This document shows, piece by piece, positions 7,376-16,598 of a stretch of DNA of 38,606 bases. A model generated the notes under the pieces. The model did no database searches. It was not told the origin of the DNA and saw nothing but the letters and a program-made list of their open reading frames with translations. Positions within the stretch are counted from its first letter, which is position 1. Every line of letters starts with the position of its first letter. The position numbers and the translations under genes were made by a program. The stretch covers positions 1 through 38,606 of the forward strand of contig NZ_CAMHSK010000026.1 in assembly GCF_946187725.1 (NCBI RefSeq), given 5' to 3'. The stretch comes from an uncultured Treponema sp. Lineage in GTDB: Bacteria > Spirochaetota > Spirochaetia > Treponematales > Treponemataceae.

Positions 7376-9444
7376 ATGTCTTTATCTTTGCGGGAACAAC
7401 AGAGGGGCGCTCGCTTGCTGAAATCATCTCAAAAAACAAAATCAACTGTACCGTAAGTGCGGCAACTGAATATGGGGCGAATCTTCTCCCTCGCGGCGAA
7501 AATATTGAAATCTTGTGCGGAAGAATGGATTGTGCTCAAATGGCAGAAAAACTTGAAAAAAAGGACTATGCCTTTGTAATCGATGCGACACACCCTTTTG
7601 CGGATAAAGCTTCTGAAGAAATAAAAAAGGCTTGTGAACTTACAAAAACTGAATATCTCAGGCTTGCACGGAACACGGATTGTCCTTCGGAAGTGGATGC
7701 GCTTTTTGACAGTCTTAGTGAAGCGGCGCAATGGCTTGAAGGGAAGAGCGGCAGGATTTTTGTTACGACTGGAAGTAAAGAGTTGCCTCTTCTGGCGCAA
7801 AAAATTTCTGATAAAAATCGGATTTTTGCTCGCGTGCTCCCGACTGCAGAAAGCCTTGAAATCTGTATGAAGGCCGGAATCCCGCAGGGGCAGATTATCG
7901 CAATGCAGGGGCCGTTTTCTGAAAAGATGAATGAAGTCCAGTTTGAAGAGAGTGGGGCGGAAATTCTTCTGACAAAAGAAAGCGGCGCGGCGGGTGGATT
8001 TTACGAAAAAATCGATGCGGCCGAAAAACTCGGAATGAAGATTGTTGTGATACGGAACCCGGAAAAGCATGGTGATTCGGAAAATTCCAGTGCGCATACA
8101 GTCGAAGAAATTCTTGAAAAAATCGGGATTCAGAACGCTTGTTCTGACCTTAAAGGCAAGGCCTCTTCTGCGCAGAAAAACAGAGCTATTTCGCTTGTTG
8201 GAATCGGCATGGGAAATGAAAATCTTTTCACGCAGAAAATGCGGGCAATTTTGTCTGAAGCGGACATAATTTTTGGTGCGGCTCGAATTCTCAAATCTGT
8301 CGAAAATTTGAAATCAGGCAAATGCCGCCTTGAAGAGCGTTATGAAGCCTCTAAAATCGCGGACTTCCTTAAAAATCACCCGGAATTCATGCGGCCTGTC
8401 GTTGTGCTTTCTGGTGACACAGGTTTCTTTAGCGGGGCGCCAAAATTCTTTGAGGAAGAGTTTTTTAAGGATTACGAGATTCAGGTTGAGAGCGGAATTT
8501 CTTCGCCACAATATCTTGCTTCAAGACTTGGAAAGCCATGGCAGAAATGGAAATTCCTTTCGCTTCATGGAGCAAAATGCAATTATATAGAAGAAATTCG
8601 TCGAAATTCGGCATGTTTTTTCATTCTTTCGGGTGCGGATGATTTGAAAATGCTTGGGGAGAAACTTGAGCTTGCCGTTCAGAATGGAATTCTGTCTTCT
8701 GTGAAGTGCTATATTGGTTCTAATCTTTCTTATGATGTCGAAAAAATCATACAGATTTCGCTGAAGGAAATGCAAAATTTCTCTGGAATCAAAAAGTCGC
8801 TGCATGTCCTGCTTGTTGAAAACGAAAATGCCGTGTCTGAGGGCGGACTTCCGCTTCTTGAAGACAGTGATTTTACTCGGACTGAGGAAATCCCGATGAC
8901 GAAAAAGGAAATCCGTCAGTTGACGCTGTGTGCGCTCGGTCTTTCAAAATCAGCGGTTTTCTATGACATCGGCTCAGGGACAGGTTCGGTTTCGGTTGAG
9001 GCAGCAAGAATTGCCTTTGAGGGGCAGGTTTATGCTGTCGAGCGGAAAAAAGACGCGTTTATGCTCACGAAGGAAAATGTTCAGAAATTCTGCCTTGAAA
9101 ATGTGACCTGCATTCATGCGGAGGCCAGTGATTTCCTTGACGATGAGGCGGTTCCATCCCCGACCCATGCTTTTATTGGCGGAAGCGGCAAAAATCTTTC
9201 TGAAATCATAAGGCTGCTTCTAAAAAAGAATCCGTCGGTCAGGATTGCGGCAAATTTCGTAAGCCTTGAGGGTTTTTGTGAAATGCAGGCGATTTTGAAA
9301 AATCTTGAGGAAAATCATGAAATTTGCGCTCCGGAAATCAAGCAGGTTTCCGTGAATCGCGTCCAGAGGGCGGGTGAGTTTCATCTGATGAAGGCTCAAA
9401 ATCCGGTCTGGATAGTCAGTTTTTCTGGTGCGCAAAATGGCTAG
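7372..9444 (+). CDS. Fused cobalt-precorrin-6A reductase / C5- and C15-methyltransferase (CbiJ-CbiE-CbiT)
   Basis: One 690-aa chain holds three consecutive cobalamin enzymes. Residues 1 to about 255 are a CbiJ/CobK reductase (FIFAGTTEGRSLAE, DATHPFADKAS, FVTTGSKEL). Residues about 270-475 are the CbiE methylase (SLVGIGMGNENLF, GAARIL, VLSGDTGFFSGA). Residues about 500-690 are the CbiT methyltransferase/decarboxylase (PMTKKEIRQLTLCALGL, then the SAM motif DIGSGTGSVSVEAA near residue 533, and FIGGSGKNLSEI). CbiE-CbiT fusions are well known as CobL; the extra N-terminal reductase makes this triple. The steps are near-consecutive in the pathway, so channelling is plausible. The start overlaps the cbiH stop (ATGA). 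The other genes of the pathway are not in view. Confidence 0.92.
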   Translation: MNVFIFAGTTEGRSLAEIISKNKINCTVSAATEYGANLLPRGENIEILCGRMDCAQMAEKLEKKDYAFVIDATHPFADKASEEIKKACELTKTEYLRLARNTDCPSEVDALFDSLSEAAQWLEGKSGRIFVTTGSKELPLLAQKISDKNRIFARVLPTAESLEICMKAGIPQGQIIAMQGPFSEKMNEVQFEESGAEILLTKESGAAGGFYEKIDAAEKLGMKIVVIRNPEKHGDSENSSAHTVEEILEKIGIQNACSDLKGKASSAQKNRAISLVGIGMGNENLFTQKMRAILSEADIIFGAARILKSVENLKSGKCRLEERYEASKIADFLKNHPEFMRPVVVLSGDTGFFSGAPKFFEEEFFKDYEIQVESGISSPQYLASRLGKPWQKWKFLSLHGAKCNYIEEIRRNSACFFILSGADDLKMLGEKLELAVQNGILSSVKCYIGSNLSYDVEKIIQISLKEMQNFSGIKKSLHVLLVENENAVSEGGLPLLEDSDFTRTEEIPMTKKEIRQLTLCALGLSKSAVFYDIGSGTGSVSVEAARIAFEGQVYAVERKKDAFMLTKENVQKFCLENVTCIHAEASDFLDDEAVPSPTHAFIGGSGKNLSEIIRLLLKKNPSVRIAANFVSLEGFCEMQAILKNLEENHEICAPEIKQVSVNRVQRAGEFHLMKAQNPVWIVSFSGAQNG

Positions 9445-9472
9445 CGTTATTCGGCACTTTCATAGATTTTAT

Positions 9473-9501
9473 TTGTGATTTTTTACTATGTATGTTAAAC
9501 T
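9473..9501 (+). promoter_or_regulatory. Promoter of the EAL/GGDEF gene
   Basis: TTGTGA (9473-9478) and TAAACT (9496-9501) are separated by exactly 17 bases, ending 30 bases before ATG 9532. It gives the gene its own transcript apart from the cobalamin block. Confidence 0.45.
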
Positions 9502-9531
9502 GTAATTAAACAGGGTAACTGGAAGGGGAGC

Positions 9532-11490
9532 ATGTTTTCTATCAGGCAGATTCTCAAAAATGGTATCCACGGCATTAGAAATTTTCTCGGTTTACAAGGG
9601 TACAGCAGTTATTATAAGCATTATATTGATATAGATAATGCCCGGTCAGCAGTAATCATTTCAATCATTGTGATGATTCTGGAACTTTACATGATGGGCT
9701 ATGTGTTCCTGCATATTCTGCTTGATTCTCGGCTCCGCACTTTTTATTGGATTGTCCAGCATCTTTCCGCTTATGTAATTCTTTTTACCGGCGGTCTCGT
9801 CCTGTTTCTCTTTTCAAACAATTTCTTGAAAGGCAAAACGCAAAATCGTGTTATGGGCAAAGTCATAATGATTCTTTTTGCGCTTTTGTGTCTGGCATTC
9901 GGTTCGTATATTTCGTTTCTTGACTATATCAAGGGCGAGCACATTCTCACATTCGTTGCGATGGAAATCCTCATCATGGGGCTTATGATTTGGCGCCCGG
10001 CCGTTTCCATCCCGTTGATTACAGGTTCATTCCTTTTTTTCTTTTACCTGTGTAATGCCAGAGTTCCTGCTTCTTATGCCACAAAAGTCAATCTTTTTAT
10101 TGTCTGGCTTGCAATCGTAATCACTACGACAAGCCGCTTTCATCAGAAGACCCTCGAAGCTAAAAAGGCCGAGCACATCGAAAATGTCAACGCCTATCTG
10201 GGAGATGCTGCTGCCACAGATGAGGCTACCGGTATCGGAAACATGCTTTCGTTCCGAAATCGGGTCGCCGAAATCCGCAATACCGACAAAGAAGAATTCC
10301 TTTCCAGAATTTTCCTTTTTCTTGATGTCACGAATTTCAAGAGCTATAACGAAAGGCATGGTTTTGATGAAGGAACCAGCTTTTTGGGCAGGCTTGCGCA
10401 TACGATTCAATACACTTTCATTGAAGACATTGTTGCCCGCTTCTCCGATGACCATTTCGTGATTTTCGCAAAACGCGACGGATTTGAGGAAAAAATTGAT
10501 TCCGTACGAAAAAAAGTCATTGCCGCAGACAATGAAGTCAAACTCGGATTAAAAGTCGGTTCGTACATTCCAGAAGATGTCACTTGTCACACAAACACTG
10601 CTTGTGATTTTGCGCGCCATGCCTGTGAAAGCATAATCAAAAAATATGATGTCGATTACTGCGAATACACAACGGCGAGTGCAGAAGATTTTGCAAGAAA
10701 ACAGTACATCATTAACAATATCGATAAGGCGCTTGCAGAAGGATACATTCAAATCTATTATCAGCCTGTCGTATTTGCCAAAAACAGGGAATTGTGCGGA
10801 TTCGAGGCACTTGCCCGCTGGATTGATCCAAAGTATGGATTCATGCCGCCGTACACTTTCATTTCAGTTCTTGAAGAATATAGGCAGATTCATAAACTCG
10901 ACGCATACATGCTTAAAATGATATGCGATGATATTGTCAATGCACCTGCAAAAAATGTGCCTGTTCTTTCGGTTTCAGTCAATTTTTCACGCCTTGATTT
11001 TGATCTTATGGACATAGAAAAACTGCTCGAAGAAAATGTCGAAAAGCGCGGTATCGATAAAAAACTGATTCACATTGAAGTGACCGAAAGTGCGCTCGCG
11101 CAGAATGACACAAATCTTCAGGACACATTGCATCGTCTTAAAGATAAGAATTATTCCCTCTGGCTTGACGATTTTGGTTCAGGCTATTCTGGTTTGAATA
11201 TTCTCAAAGAATATGAATTTGATGTCATGAAAATCGACATGGCGTTTTTGAAGAATTTTTCTAATACACCGAAAACCCGTCCAATCCTTAAGAACATCAT
11301 TTCGCTTGCAAACGACATCGGCATGCACACTCTTTCAGAAGGTGTTGAAACAGAAGAAGCCTTTGAGTTCCTTCGCTCAATCGGCTGCGAACGAATTCAA
11401 GGGTATCTCTTTGGGCGGCCAATGCCAAAAACTGAAGTAATGGAAAAAATGCGCAACGGCGAATTATTGCTTCCGAAGAAAGAGAAATAA
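9532..11490 (+). CDS. Membrane cyclic-di-GMP phosphodiesterase (EAL) with degenerate GGDEF domain
   Basis: Signalling protein of 652 aa. About six membrane spans fill residues 40-198. A GGDEF-fold domain follows (residues about 213-365), but its signature is degraded: where RxGGDEF is expected the sequence reads RFSDDHF, so it cannot be a normal cyclase. The EAL domain (about 385-640) keeps the catalytic set: FEALARW near residue 424, VNFSR, EVTES, LDDFGSGYSGL near 546, MKIDMAFLK and SEGVET. It should therefore degrade c-di-GMP, with the inactive GGDEF perhaps binding GTP as a regulator. GGAAGGGGAG stands just before ATG 9532. It is read alone, convergent with the SGNH esterase. Confidence 0.9.
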   Translation: MFSIRQILKNGIHGIRNFLGLQGYSSYYKHYIDIDNARSAVIISIIVMILELYMMGYVFLHILLDSRLRTFYWIVQHLSAYVILFTGGLVLFLFSNNFLKGKTQNRVMGKVIMILFALLCLAFGSYISFLDYIKGEHILTFVAMEILIMGLMIWRPAVSIPLITGSFLFFFYLCNARVPASYATKVNLFIVWLAIVITTTSRFHQKTLEAKKAEHIENVNAYLGDAAATDEATGIGNMLSFRNRVAEIRNTDKEEFLSRIFLFLDVTNFKSYNERHGFDEGTSFLGRLAHTIQYTFIEDIVARFSDDHFVIFAKRDGFEEKIDSVRKKVIAADNEVKLGLKVGSYIPEDVTCHTNTACDFARHACESIIKKYDVDYCEYTTASAEDFARKQYIINNIDKALAEGYIQIYYQPVVFAKNRELCGFEALARWIDPKYGFMPPYTFISVLEEYRQIHKLDAYMLKMICDDIVNAPAKNVPVLSVSVNFSRLDFDLMDIEKLLEENVEKRGIDKKLIHIEVTESALAQNDTNLQDTLHRLKDKNYSLWLDDFGSGYSGLNILKEYEFDVMKIDMAFLKNFSNTPKTRPILKNIISLANDIGMHTLSEGVETEEAFEFLRSIGCERIQGYLFGRPMPKTEVMEKMRNGELLLPKKEK

Positions 11491-11523
11491 TTGATAATCC
11501 AAATGCCGAGTTGCGATTAGTGA

Positions 11524-12675
11524 TTATGCCTTAAAAAGTTCTTCTGGAACAGCTTCGGCCATAGCTTTGTATGCCTCTTCGCTTGGATGCAGGTGGTCTC
11601 CGCTGTCAAAGCCGTCGGCAAAGGCTTCTGGCTTGTCTGGATTTCTGACAGCCTTATCAAAATCTACGCAGCCGTCAAATTCAGGGCATGTTCTGAGCCA
11701 GTCGTTGAATTCATTCCTGAGTTCGTTGCGGAAAGGTGCGTAGGTTCTCCAGCCAAAAATCGGGAGAAGAGTGCCTGACCAGACTTTGATTCCGAGCTTT
11801 TTCGCGTGTGAAATGTAAATCTCTTCTACGCCTTTTTCAAGCTCCTGTGCGGTCGGTAAATCTGACCATGGGCGGAATTTATTTACCTCAACACCGACCG
11901 GATGAATGATGTCGTTGATTCCATGCTGAATGATTACTGCCGAAGCACCCGCGACTTGCATTTCAATCGGGAAGCGGGTTGCGCCTTTGAGGCCATAAGC
12001 TGCGTAGGTGATGCAGTCGTATTGCCTTAGGATTCTTGTTCCGCAGACGGCTCGCCGGATAATCGCGACATTGCGGAATCCCTTGACCCATGCTTTTTGA
12101 GCAAGATGGTCTGGCCATGATTGAGCCGTAATTGAGTCACCGAAGCAGACAAGGGCATGATTCTTTTCTTCGGTAAAAACATCAACTGTATTCAAAAAGT
12201 AAAACCAGTTTGTGCTTCGGCTTAAATCGTTCGGAAAATCTTTTTTTTCTGCAAAATCACCATAAGCGTACTGACCTTTGGAAAGCGGGCCAGTTACAAG
12301 CGTTCCGGCATTCATCTGGGTAAAGCCTTCGAAATACATGGAAACTTCGATTGTTTGTCCGGCTTCAACTGGGAATGAGATTTCGTCCGAAGTGATTTCC
12401 ATGCCGGCCGGAATTGAAAGCTCGGTGTTACCGTTCAGCGTGATTTTGACAGGCTTGTAATCTTCGTTTTTAACAGTGACAAAGGCCCGTGTGATTTTGA
12501 CTTCTTCGGTTCCCGTAAGATTTGAAAAATGAAAGCGTAATTTGCTGCCTGAAAAAACGACACGGATGGGGTAGCGGAGCGTTAAATCCTTTGAGTAAAT
12601 GGCTTCCTTTCGGTCTGTGATGGAAGTCGCGTTCCCCCAGCAGGCAACCCATTTTGTAAAAGACAAATCAGACAT
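11524..12675 (-). CDS. SGNH/GDSL-family esterase with N-terminal beta domain
   Basis: Probable carbohydrate or lipid esterase (383 aa). The C-terminal SGNH hydrolase domain has block I CFGDSITAQSW with the nucleophile serine, block III IIQHGINDI with the oxyanion asparagine, and block V GDHLHPSEEAYKAM with the catalytic Asp and His. The first 165 residues or so look like a beta-sandwich accessory domain, as in two-domain SGNH esterases of gut bacteria. No signal peptide is visible, so it is probably cytoplasmic. ATG 12675 (MSDLSF) was chosen because GGAG precedes it; the 30 extra upstream codons cover the promoter region. The substrate is unknown. Confidence 0.88.
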   Translation of the reverse strand: MSDLSFTKWVACWGNATSITDRKEAIYSKDLTLRYPIRVVFSGSKLRFHFSNLTGTEEVKITRAFVTVKNEDYKPVKITLNGNTELSIPAGMEITSDEISFPVEAGQTIEVSMYFEGFTQMNAGTLVTGPLSKGQYAYGDFAEKKDFPNDLSRSTNWFYFLNTVDVFTEEKNHALVCFGDSITAQSWPDHLAQKAWVKGFRNVAIIRRAVCGTRILRQYDCITYAAYGLKGATRFPIEMQVAGASAVIIQHGINDIIHPVGVEVNKFRPWSDLPTAQELEKGVEEIYISHAKKLGIKVWSGTLLPIFGWRTYAPFRNELRNEFNDWLRTCPEFDGCVDFDKAVRNPDKPEAFADGFDSGDHLHPSEEAYKAMAEAVPEELFKA

Positions 12676-12745
12676 TTCAATCTCCAAATTCAGAGTATAA
12701 TTTCGTACATTATGCAGAATTTTCAGAGAAATTTGAATCAGTTTT

Positions 12746-12773
12746 TTGATTTTCAGAGCGTACATGTTATAAT
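12746..12773 (+). promoter_or_regulatory. Promoter upstream of the adenine deaminase relic
   Basis: TTGATT (12746-12751) and a consensus TATAAT (12768-12773) lie 16 bases apart, 22 bases before the TTG start of the relic. The promoter looks intact although the gene is not. Confidence 0.5.
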
Positions 12774-12794
12774 GTTTTAGTTAAGGAATATAAT

Positions 12795-13115
12795 TTGGAA
12801 AAAGCAGCTTTAGTTAAAAACATCAAGGCCTCAAAAGGGGAATGTCCGGCTGATTTAGTAATCAAAAACTGTCAGTTCGTTAATGTATTTTCTTCACAGA
12901 TAACAAGAACAGATATTTATCATCTTTATGACCGTGGTGCAATTGCTCCTGGCTATAGGGCGGATATCGTTCTGGTAAATAATTTAAAGGATTTTGAGAC
13001 AAAGAAAGTCTTCATCAAAGGCGAGCTTGTCGCAGAAGGATGGAGCCATTGCGATTACGATTGCTTAATAAGCGACAAAATGTTATTTATTTTGCTTTTT
13101 AGCATTGACAAGTAA
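12795..13115 (+). pseudogene. Adenine deaminase relic with large internal deletion
   Basis: The 106-codon frame opens with TTG after AAGGA. Residues about 18-41 (PADLVIKNCQFVNVFSSQIT) match the start of adenine deaminases. From about residue 43 it jumps to the late part of the family (YDRGAIAPGYRADIVLVNN, then KKVFIKGELVAEG). The family is normally close to 600 residues, so the metal-binding core is gone while the reading frame across the junction (near base 12918) is kept. The final 20 or so residues resemble nothing in the family. It cannot be catalytic. The family assignment rests on remembered motifs; I am fairly sure of the GAIAPGYRAD block. Confidence 0.7.
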
Positions 13116-13171
13116 CTGATTATGACTTATGCTTAGTTTAGTGACGATATGTTACTTAAAGAGGTGATGAT

Positions 13172-14338
13172 ATGCTTGGAAATTTTTCTTATTCAAATCC
13201 GACAAAACTTTATTTTGGCGAGAATGCGCTGGATTTTTTGGATTCAGAGCTTCCTAAATATGGTAAAAAGATTCTTTTGACTTACGGCGGCGGCTCTATC
13301 AAGAAGAACGGCATTTATGATGCGGTGGTGGCTGCTCTCAAAAAGAACGGAAAGGAAATTGTGGAGCTTTGTGGCGTTATGCCGAACCCGACGAGCGAAA
13401 AGCTGATTGAAGGCTGCAAACTTGCCCGTGCGGAAAATGTTGATTTTATTCTGGCTGTTGGCGGCGGTTCTACTATTGATTATGCAAAAGGTGTTGCTGT
13501 GGGCGCATGGTATGAGGGTGACCCGTGGGAAAAATTCTACCTCAAAATGGAAAATCCTGAGAACAAAATCCTTCCGCTGGGCGCAGTGCTCACGATGGTC
13601 GGAACGGGCAGTGAGATGAACGGCGGTTCTGTCATCACAAATCATGCGCAGAAGCTTAAAATCGGTCATGTCTTTGGTGAAGAAGTGTTCCCTAAGTTCG
13701 CAGTTTTGAATCCTCGTTTTACTTTCAGCGTTCCTAAGCGACAGATGGTTGCGGGAATTTACGATATTTTCAATCACATATGCGAGCAGTATTTTTCGGG
13801 CAGTGACGACAGCGCGAGTGACTATCTTGCAGAAGGGCTTATGCGCTCGGTCATTCACGCTTCACGGATTGCGGTCAAAAATCCCGAAGACTACGAGGCT
13901 CGAAGCAATTTGATGTGGGATGCGACATGGGCTTTGAACACGCTGATTGGAAAGGGTAAGAGCGAGGACTGGATGGTTCACATGATTGGCCAGGCAGTCG
14001 GCGCGTACACTGATGCAACTCACGGAATGACATTGAGTGCGGTGAGTCTTGCATATTACAAAACACAGATGGAAGCGGGGTTGGCAAAATTTGTTCGTTT
14101 TGCAAAGAATGTGTGGGATGTCCGCGCGGAAGGAAAATCCGACAAGGCTGTGGCAGAAGAAGGCCTTAATGCGATGAAGGCGTGGATGCAGGAAATCGGC
14201 GTTTCGCTTTCGCTTAAAGAGCTTGGCGTAACACCGGATATGTTTGAAGGAATTGCGAGCGCGACATTCATCCTCAACGGCGGGTATAAGGTGCTTACAA
14301 AGGATGAGGTTATTCAGGTGCTGAAGGAGAGTTTGTAA
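13172..14338 (+). CDS. Iron-containing alcohol dehydrogenase (YqhD/butanol dehydrogenase type)
   Basis: NAD(P)H-dependent reduction of aldehydes to alcohols in the cytoplasm, a fermentation end-step (388 aa, normal length). The N-terminus NFSYSNPTKLYFGENAL and the GGGSTIDYAKG nucleotide motif near residue 95 are typical of the YqhD/BdhA branch. Metal ligands are seen in GIYDIFNHICEQYFSG (Asp/His near 195-199) and in MVHMIGQAVGAYTDATHGMTL (two histidines near 270-285). AAAGAGGTGAT precedes ATG 13172. It is a single gene with no obvious partner. Confidence 0.93.
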   Translation: MLGNFSYSNPTKLYFGENALDFLDSELPKYGKKILLTYGGGSIKKNGIYDAVVAALKKNGKEIVELCGVMPNPTSEKLIEGCKLARAENVDFILAVGGGSTIDYAKGVAVGAWYEGDPWEKFYLKMENPENKILPLGAVLTMVGTGSEMNGGSVITNHAQKLKIGHVFGEEVFPKFAVLNPRFTFSVPKRQMVAGIYDIFNHICEQYFSGSDDSASDYLAEGLMRSVIHASRIAVKNPEDYEARSNLMWDATWALNTLIGKGKSEDWMVHMIGQAVGAYTDATHGMTLSAVSLAYYKTQMEAGLAKFVRFAKNVWDVRAEGKSDKAVAEEGLNAMKAWMQEIGVSLSLKELGVTPDMFEGIASATFILNGGYKVLTKDEVIQVLKESL

Positions 14339-14447
14339 TTTATAAATCGGGAGTTCTGTCACTTTTCTGAAAATCCTTTCATCTTCATTTCATCTCGCCT
14401 TAATGTTCCAAATAACAAGTTGTTGTATCGTAAAATCATAAGAATAT

Positions 14448-14538
14448 GGGCGCAACCCTTCGGGTCGGGTGTTCCGTGGCTCACTAACGCTCGGTGCTCA
14501 CGCACTGGCTACGCCACCACTCCATACCCTTGCGCAAC
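14448..14538. repeat. Dispersed intergenic repeat, copy A (91 bp)
   Basis: GC-rich block unlike its AT-rich surroundings. It shares with copy B (27760-27882) the ordered pieces GGGCGC-ACCC, GGGTCGGG, GTTCCGTG, GGCTACGCC and a closing CCCT-GCG. Its ends are inverted (GCGCAA at 14450-14455, TTGCGC at 14530-14535). Inside, ACCC-TTC-GGGT forms a minimal hairpin where copy B has a 15-bp stem. It ends six bases before the ribosome-binding site of the UGSC gene and so forms most of that gene's leader. Confidence 0.7.
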
Positions 14539-14555
14539 TCTTCTGGAGGCATTTT

Positions 14556-16598
14556 ATGAAATTTTTACGAAACAACTTTCTTACAGCGATGTTGCTTTCG
14601 CTTGTAGTTCCGGCATTTTCCGCGACAAAATACAGCACAAATCCCGATGAGTGCGTTGACGGCGTTTGCTTTGTTCCCCAGTATGCAGACGACGGCCGGG
14701 AAAATTACGCGATTGTCTCACCGGTCGGCTATCACGATGTTCCGATGATTAAGCAGGCAAAACGGCTCGACACCCTCAAAGGAAAGACAATCGGTCTTGT
14801 GGGCGGCTCTTTTATGGCAGTCACAACGCACAACGAGCTTAAACGCTGCATCGAAAAAGAATTCCCCACGGCAAAAATCTACATGTTCGATGACATTGGT
14901 CAGGCAGGGCCGTATTCGGTTTTCGGTCAGACCGAAAAAACAAAGGCTTTTCAGGAAAAGCTCAAAGAACTTAAAGTTGATGCCGTAATCGTTGGAAACT
15001 GTGGCTGCGGACTTTGCACCACAAAAGAGACAGGCGATTCTATTGCCGCTGAATATATCGGGATTCCGACTGTGACCGTTGCCGCTCCAACTTTCGTGGC
15101 ACAAGTTCATTCCACAGGCGTAAACCGTGGCGTTCCCGTCCTGCGCACGGCTGAATACCCCGGTGCTTTTGCTTCACATTCAACAGACGAACTCAAGAAA
15201 AATGCCCGCGAAGTCCTGTGGCCTCAGATTAAGACCGCCCTCACAACTCAGATTACAAAAGAAGAAATCGCAAGATACGCGCCCGAAGGAAAGCGTCCTG
15301 CCGACGAAATCATCTATTACGGAAACTACGATGAGATTCAGGAATATATGCGGATAAACGGCTGGACTGACGGTCTGCCCGTTGTTCCGCCGACAGACGA
15401 AGCAATTCAGGAGTATCTGAAATTCACAGGGTTTAAGGGAAGTGATGTTCTGGGAATTTTTGCGCTCGCTTACCGGGAATGTTCGGTTTACACGGTGGCT
15501 GCAAATGCGGTTATGGCAGGTGTCCCGCCTGAGTTCATGCCGATTTGTATCGCATTCGTGCAGGGAATGAACAACGGCGAATGGCGAAAACCGCTTGCAA
15601 GCACTCACAGCTGGACTCCGTTTGCATGGCTCAACGGCCCGCTTGCCCGCCAGCTCGGAATCGACAATCAGCAGGGAATGATCAGCGAAAAGGCAAACAA
15701 AGCCCTCGGCCGCTTCATCGACCTTGCAATGCTCAATATCGGTGGCTACTATGTCAAAGAAAACCGCATGGGTTCTTTCGGCTACCTCACGCCGTTCACA
15801 TTCAGCGAAGATGATGAGGCCTGCGTTAAAATCGGCTGGAAGCCTTACCATGTTCAGCAGGGATTTGACCTCAACGCAAACACAATCACGGCAGGTAGCG
15901 CGCTCGCATGGGGAAACAACATCACGCCTGCGACCGATGATGCCGAAAAAATCATGAATCTCATGGCATTCGACATCACCGAAAAACAGCAGAACGGACT
16001 TGGAAACACAAAAGCTCAGGTTCCGCGCACTGTTTTTATCACGGAATATGTGGCAAAAGACCTTGCAAAAGACTACAAGACCAAATCAGATTTAGAAGAC
16101 GCACTGATTGAAACAGCCCGCCGCCCGCTCGCACTGCGCACTTACGCTCATTACTGGGCAAACACTGGAAGCCAGCAGTACAAACGGCGTACTTTTGACG
16201 AGCACTACGAAATGCTCAAAAAAGACGATGAAGAGCAGGCAAAGCTCACACCCACGCCCGAATGGTACAAGCCGATTATCGATGAAAAGGAAATAATGAC
16301 CATCGCCACGATGAACAAAGGCGACACAGCTTTCCTCGTCACAGGCGACGCAAACCGTAACAAAGTGCAGGTCATGCCCGGCGGCGGTTTCGTCACCACG
16401 GAAATCAAGCTCCCTAAAAATTGGAACGAGCTTGTGGCTCCGCTTGGTTACGAGCCGATTGAAAACTTTTATCTGAAAGCAAACTTCAACAAGGATGAAG
16501 GAAAAAAGGCTGCCACGACAAATAAAAGCAAGAAACAGCCGACTGCCGGAAAAACGCCCAAACAGCCGAAAAAACCGGTAACACCGAAGAATAAGTAA
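14556..16598 (+). CDS. Exported UGSC-family fusion protein (Cys form) of unknown function
   Basis: A Sec signal peptide (residues 1-23, ending AFSA) sends this 680-aa protein to the periplasm. Residues about 30-235 resemble the UGSC (seleno)protein family: the redox motif is GNCGCGLCTTKETGD near residue 147, with cysteines where homologues can have selenocysteine, followed by YIGIPTVTV. Residues about 260-640 belong to a second family opening with NGWTDGLPVVPPT, which often lies next to UGSC genes; here the two are one chain. The last 30 residues are a Lys/Pro tail. ATG 14556 was chosen for its GGAGG and signal peptide; the frame stays open 29 codons upstream through the repeat. TlpA, CD1871A and NapH-like genes follow. 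The function is unknown and family names are from memory. Confidence 0.72.
   Translation: MKFLRNNFLTAMLLSLVVPAFSATKYSTNPDECVDGVCFVPQYADDGRENYAIVSPVGYHDVPMIKQAKRLDTLKGKTIGLVGGSFMAVTTHNELKRCIEKEFPTAKIYMFDDIGQAGPYSVFGQTEKTKAFQEKLKELKVDAVIVGNCGCGLCTTKETGDSIAAEYIGIPTVTVAAPTFVAQVHSTGVNRGVPVLRTAEYPGAFASHSTDELKKNAREVLWPQIKTALTTQITKEEIARYAPEGKRPADEIIYYGNYDEIQEYMRINGWTDGLPVVPPTDEAIQEYLKFTGFKGSDVLGIFALAYRECSVYTVAANAVMAGVPPEFMPICIAFVQGMNNGEWRKPLASTHSWTPFAWLNGPLARQLGIDNQQGMISEKANKALGRFIDLAMLNIGGYYVKENRMGSFGYLTPFTFSEDDEACVKIGWKPYHVQQGFDLNANTITAGSALAWGNNITPATDDAEKIMNLMAFDITEKQQNGLGNTKAQVPRTVFITEYVAKDLAKDYKTKSDLEDALIETARRPLALRTYAHYWANTGSQQYKRRTFDEHYEMLKKDDEEQAKLTPTPEWYKPIIDEKEIMTIATMNKGDTAFLVTGDANRNKVQVMPGGGFVTTEIKLPKNWNELVAPLGYEPIENFYLKANFNKDEGKKAATTNKSKKQPTAGKTPKQPKKPVTPKNK

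Noticed and set aside
7429..8097. Minus-strand open frame of 222 codons
   Set aside because: It is the antisense of the CbiJ part of the fusion gene, with an unnatural Phe/Arg-rich composition. It is a shadow of codon bias.
14469..14555. N-terminal extension of the UGSC protein through the repeat
   Set aside because: The extension has no ribosome-binding site, lies in repeat DNA and would bury the signal peptide. ATG 14556 with GGAGG is far better.
14998..15024. Possible selenocysteine UGA at the UGSC motif
   Set aside because: The motif codons here are all ordinary; cysteines are encoded by TGT/TGC and no in-frame TGA occurs. No SECIS search is needed.
15180..15851. Minus-strand open frame of 223 codons
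   Set aside because: Antisense to the UGSC fusion gene, without any motif or translation signal.
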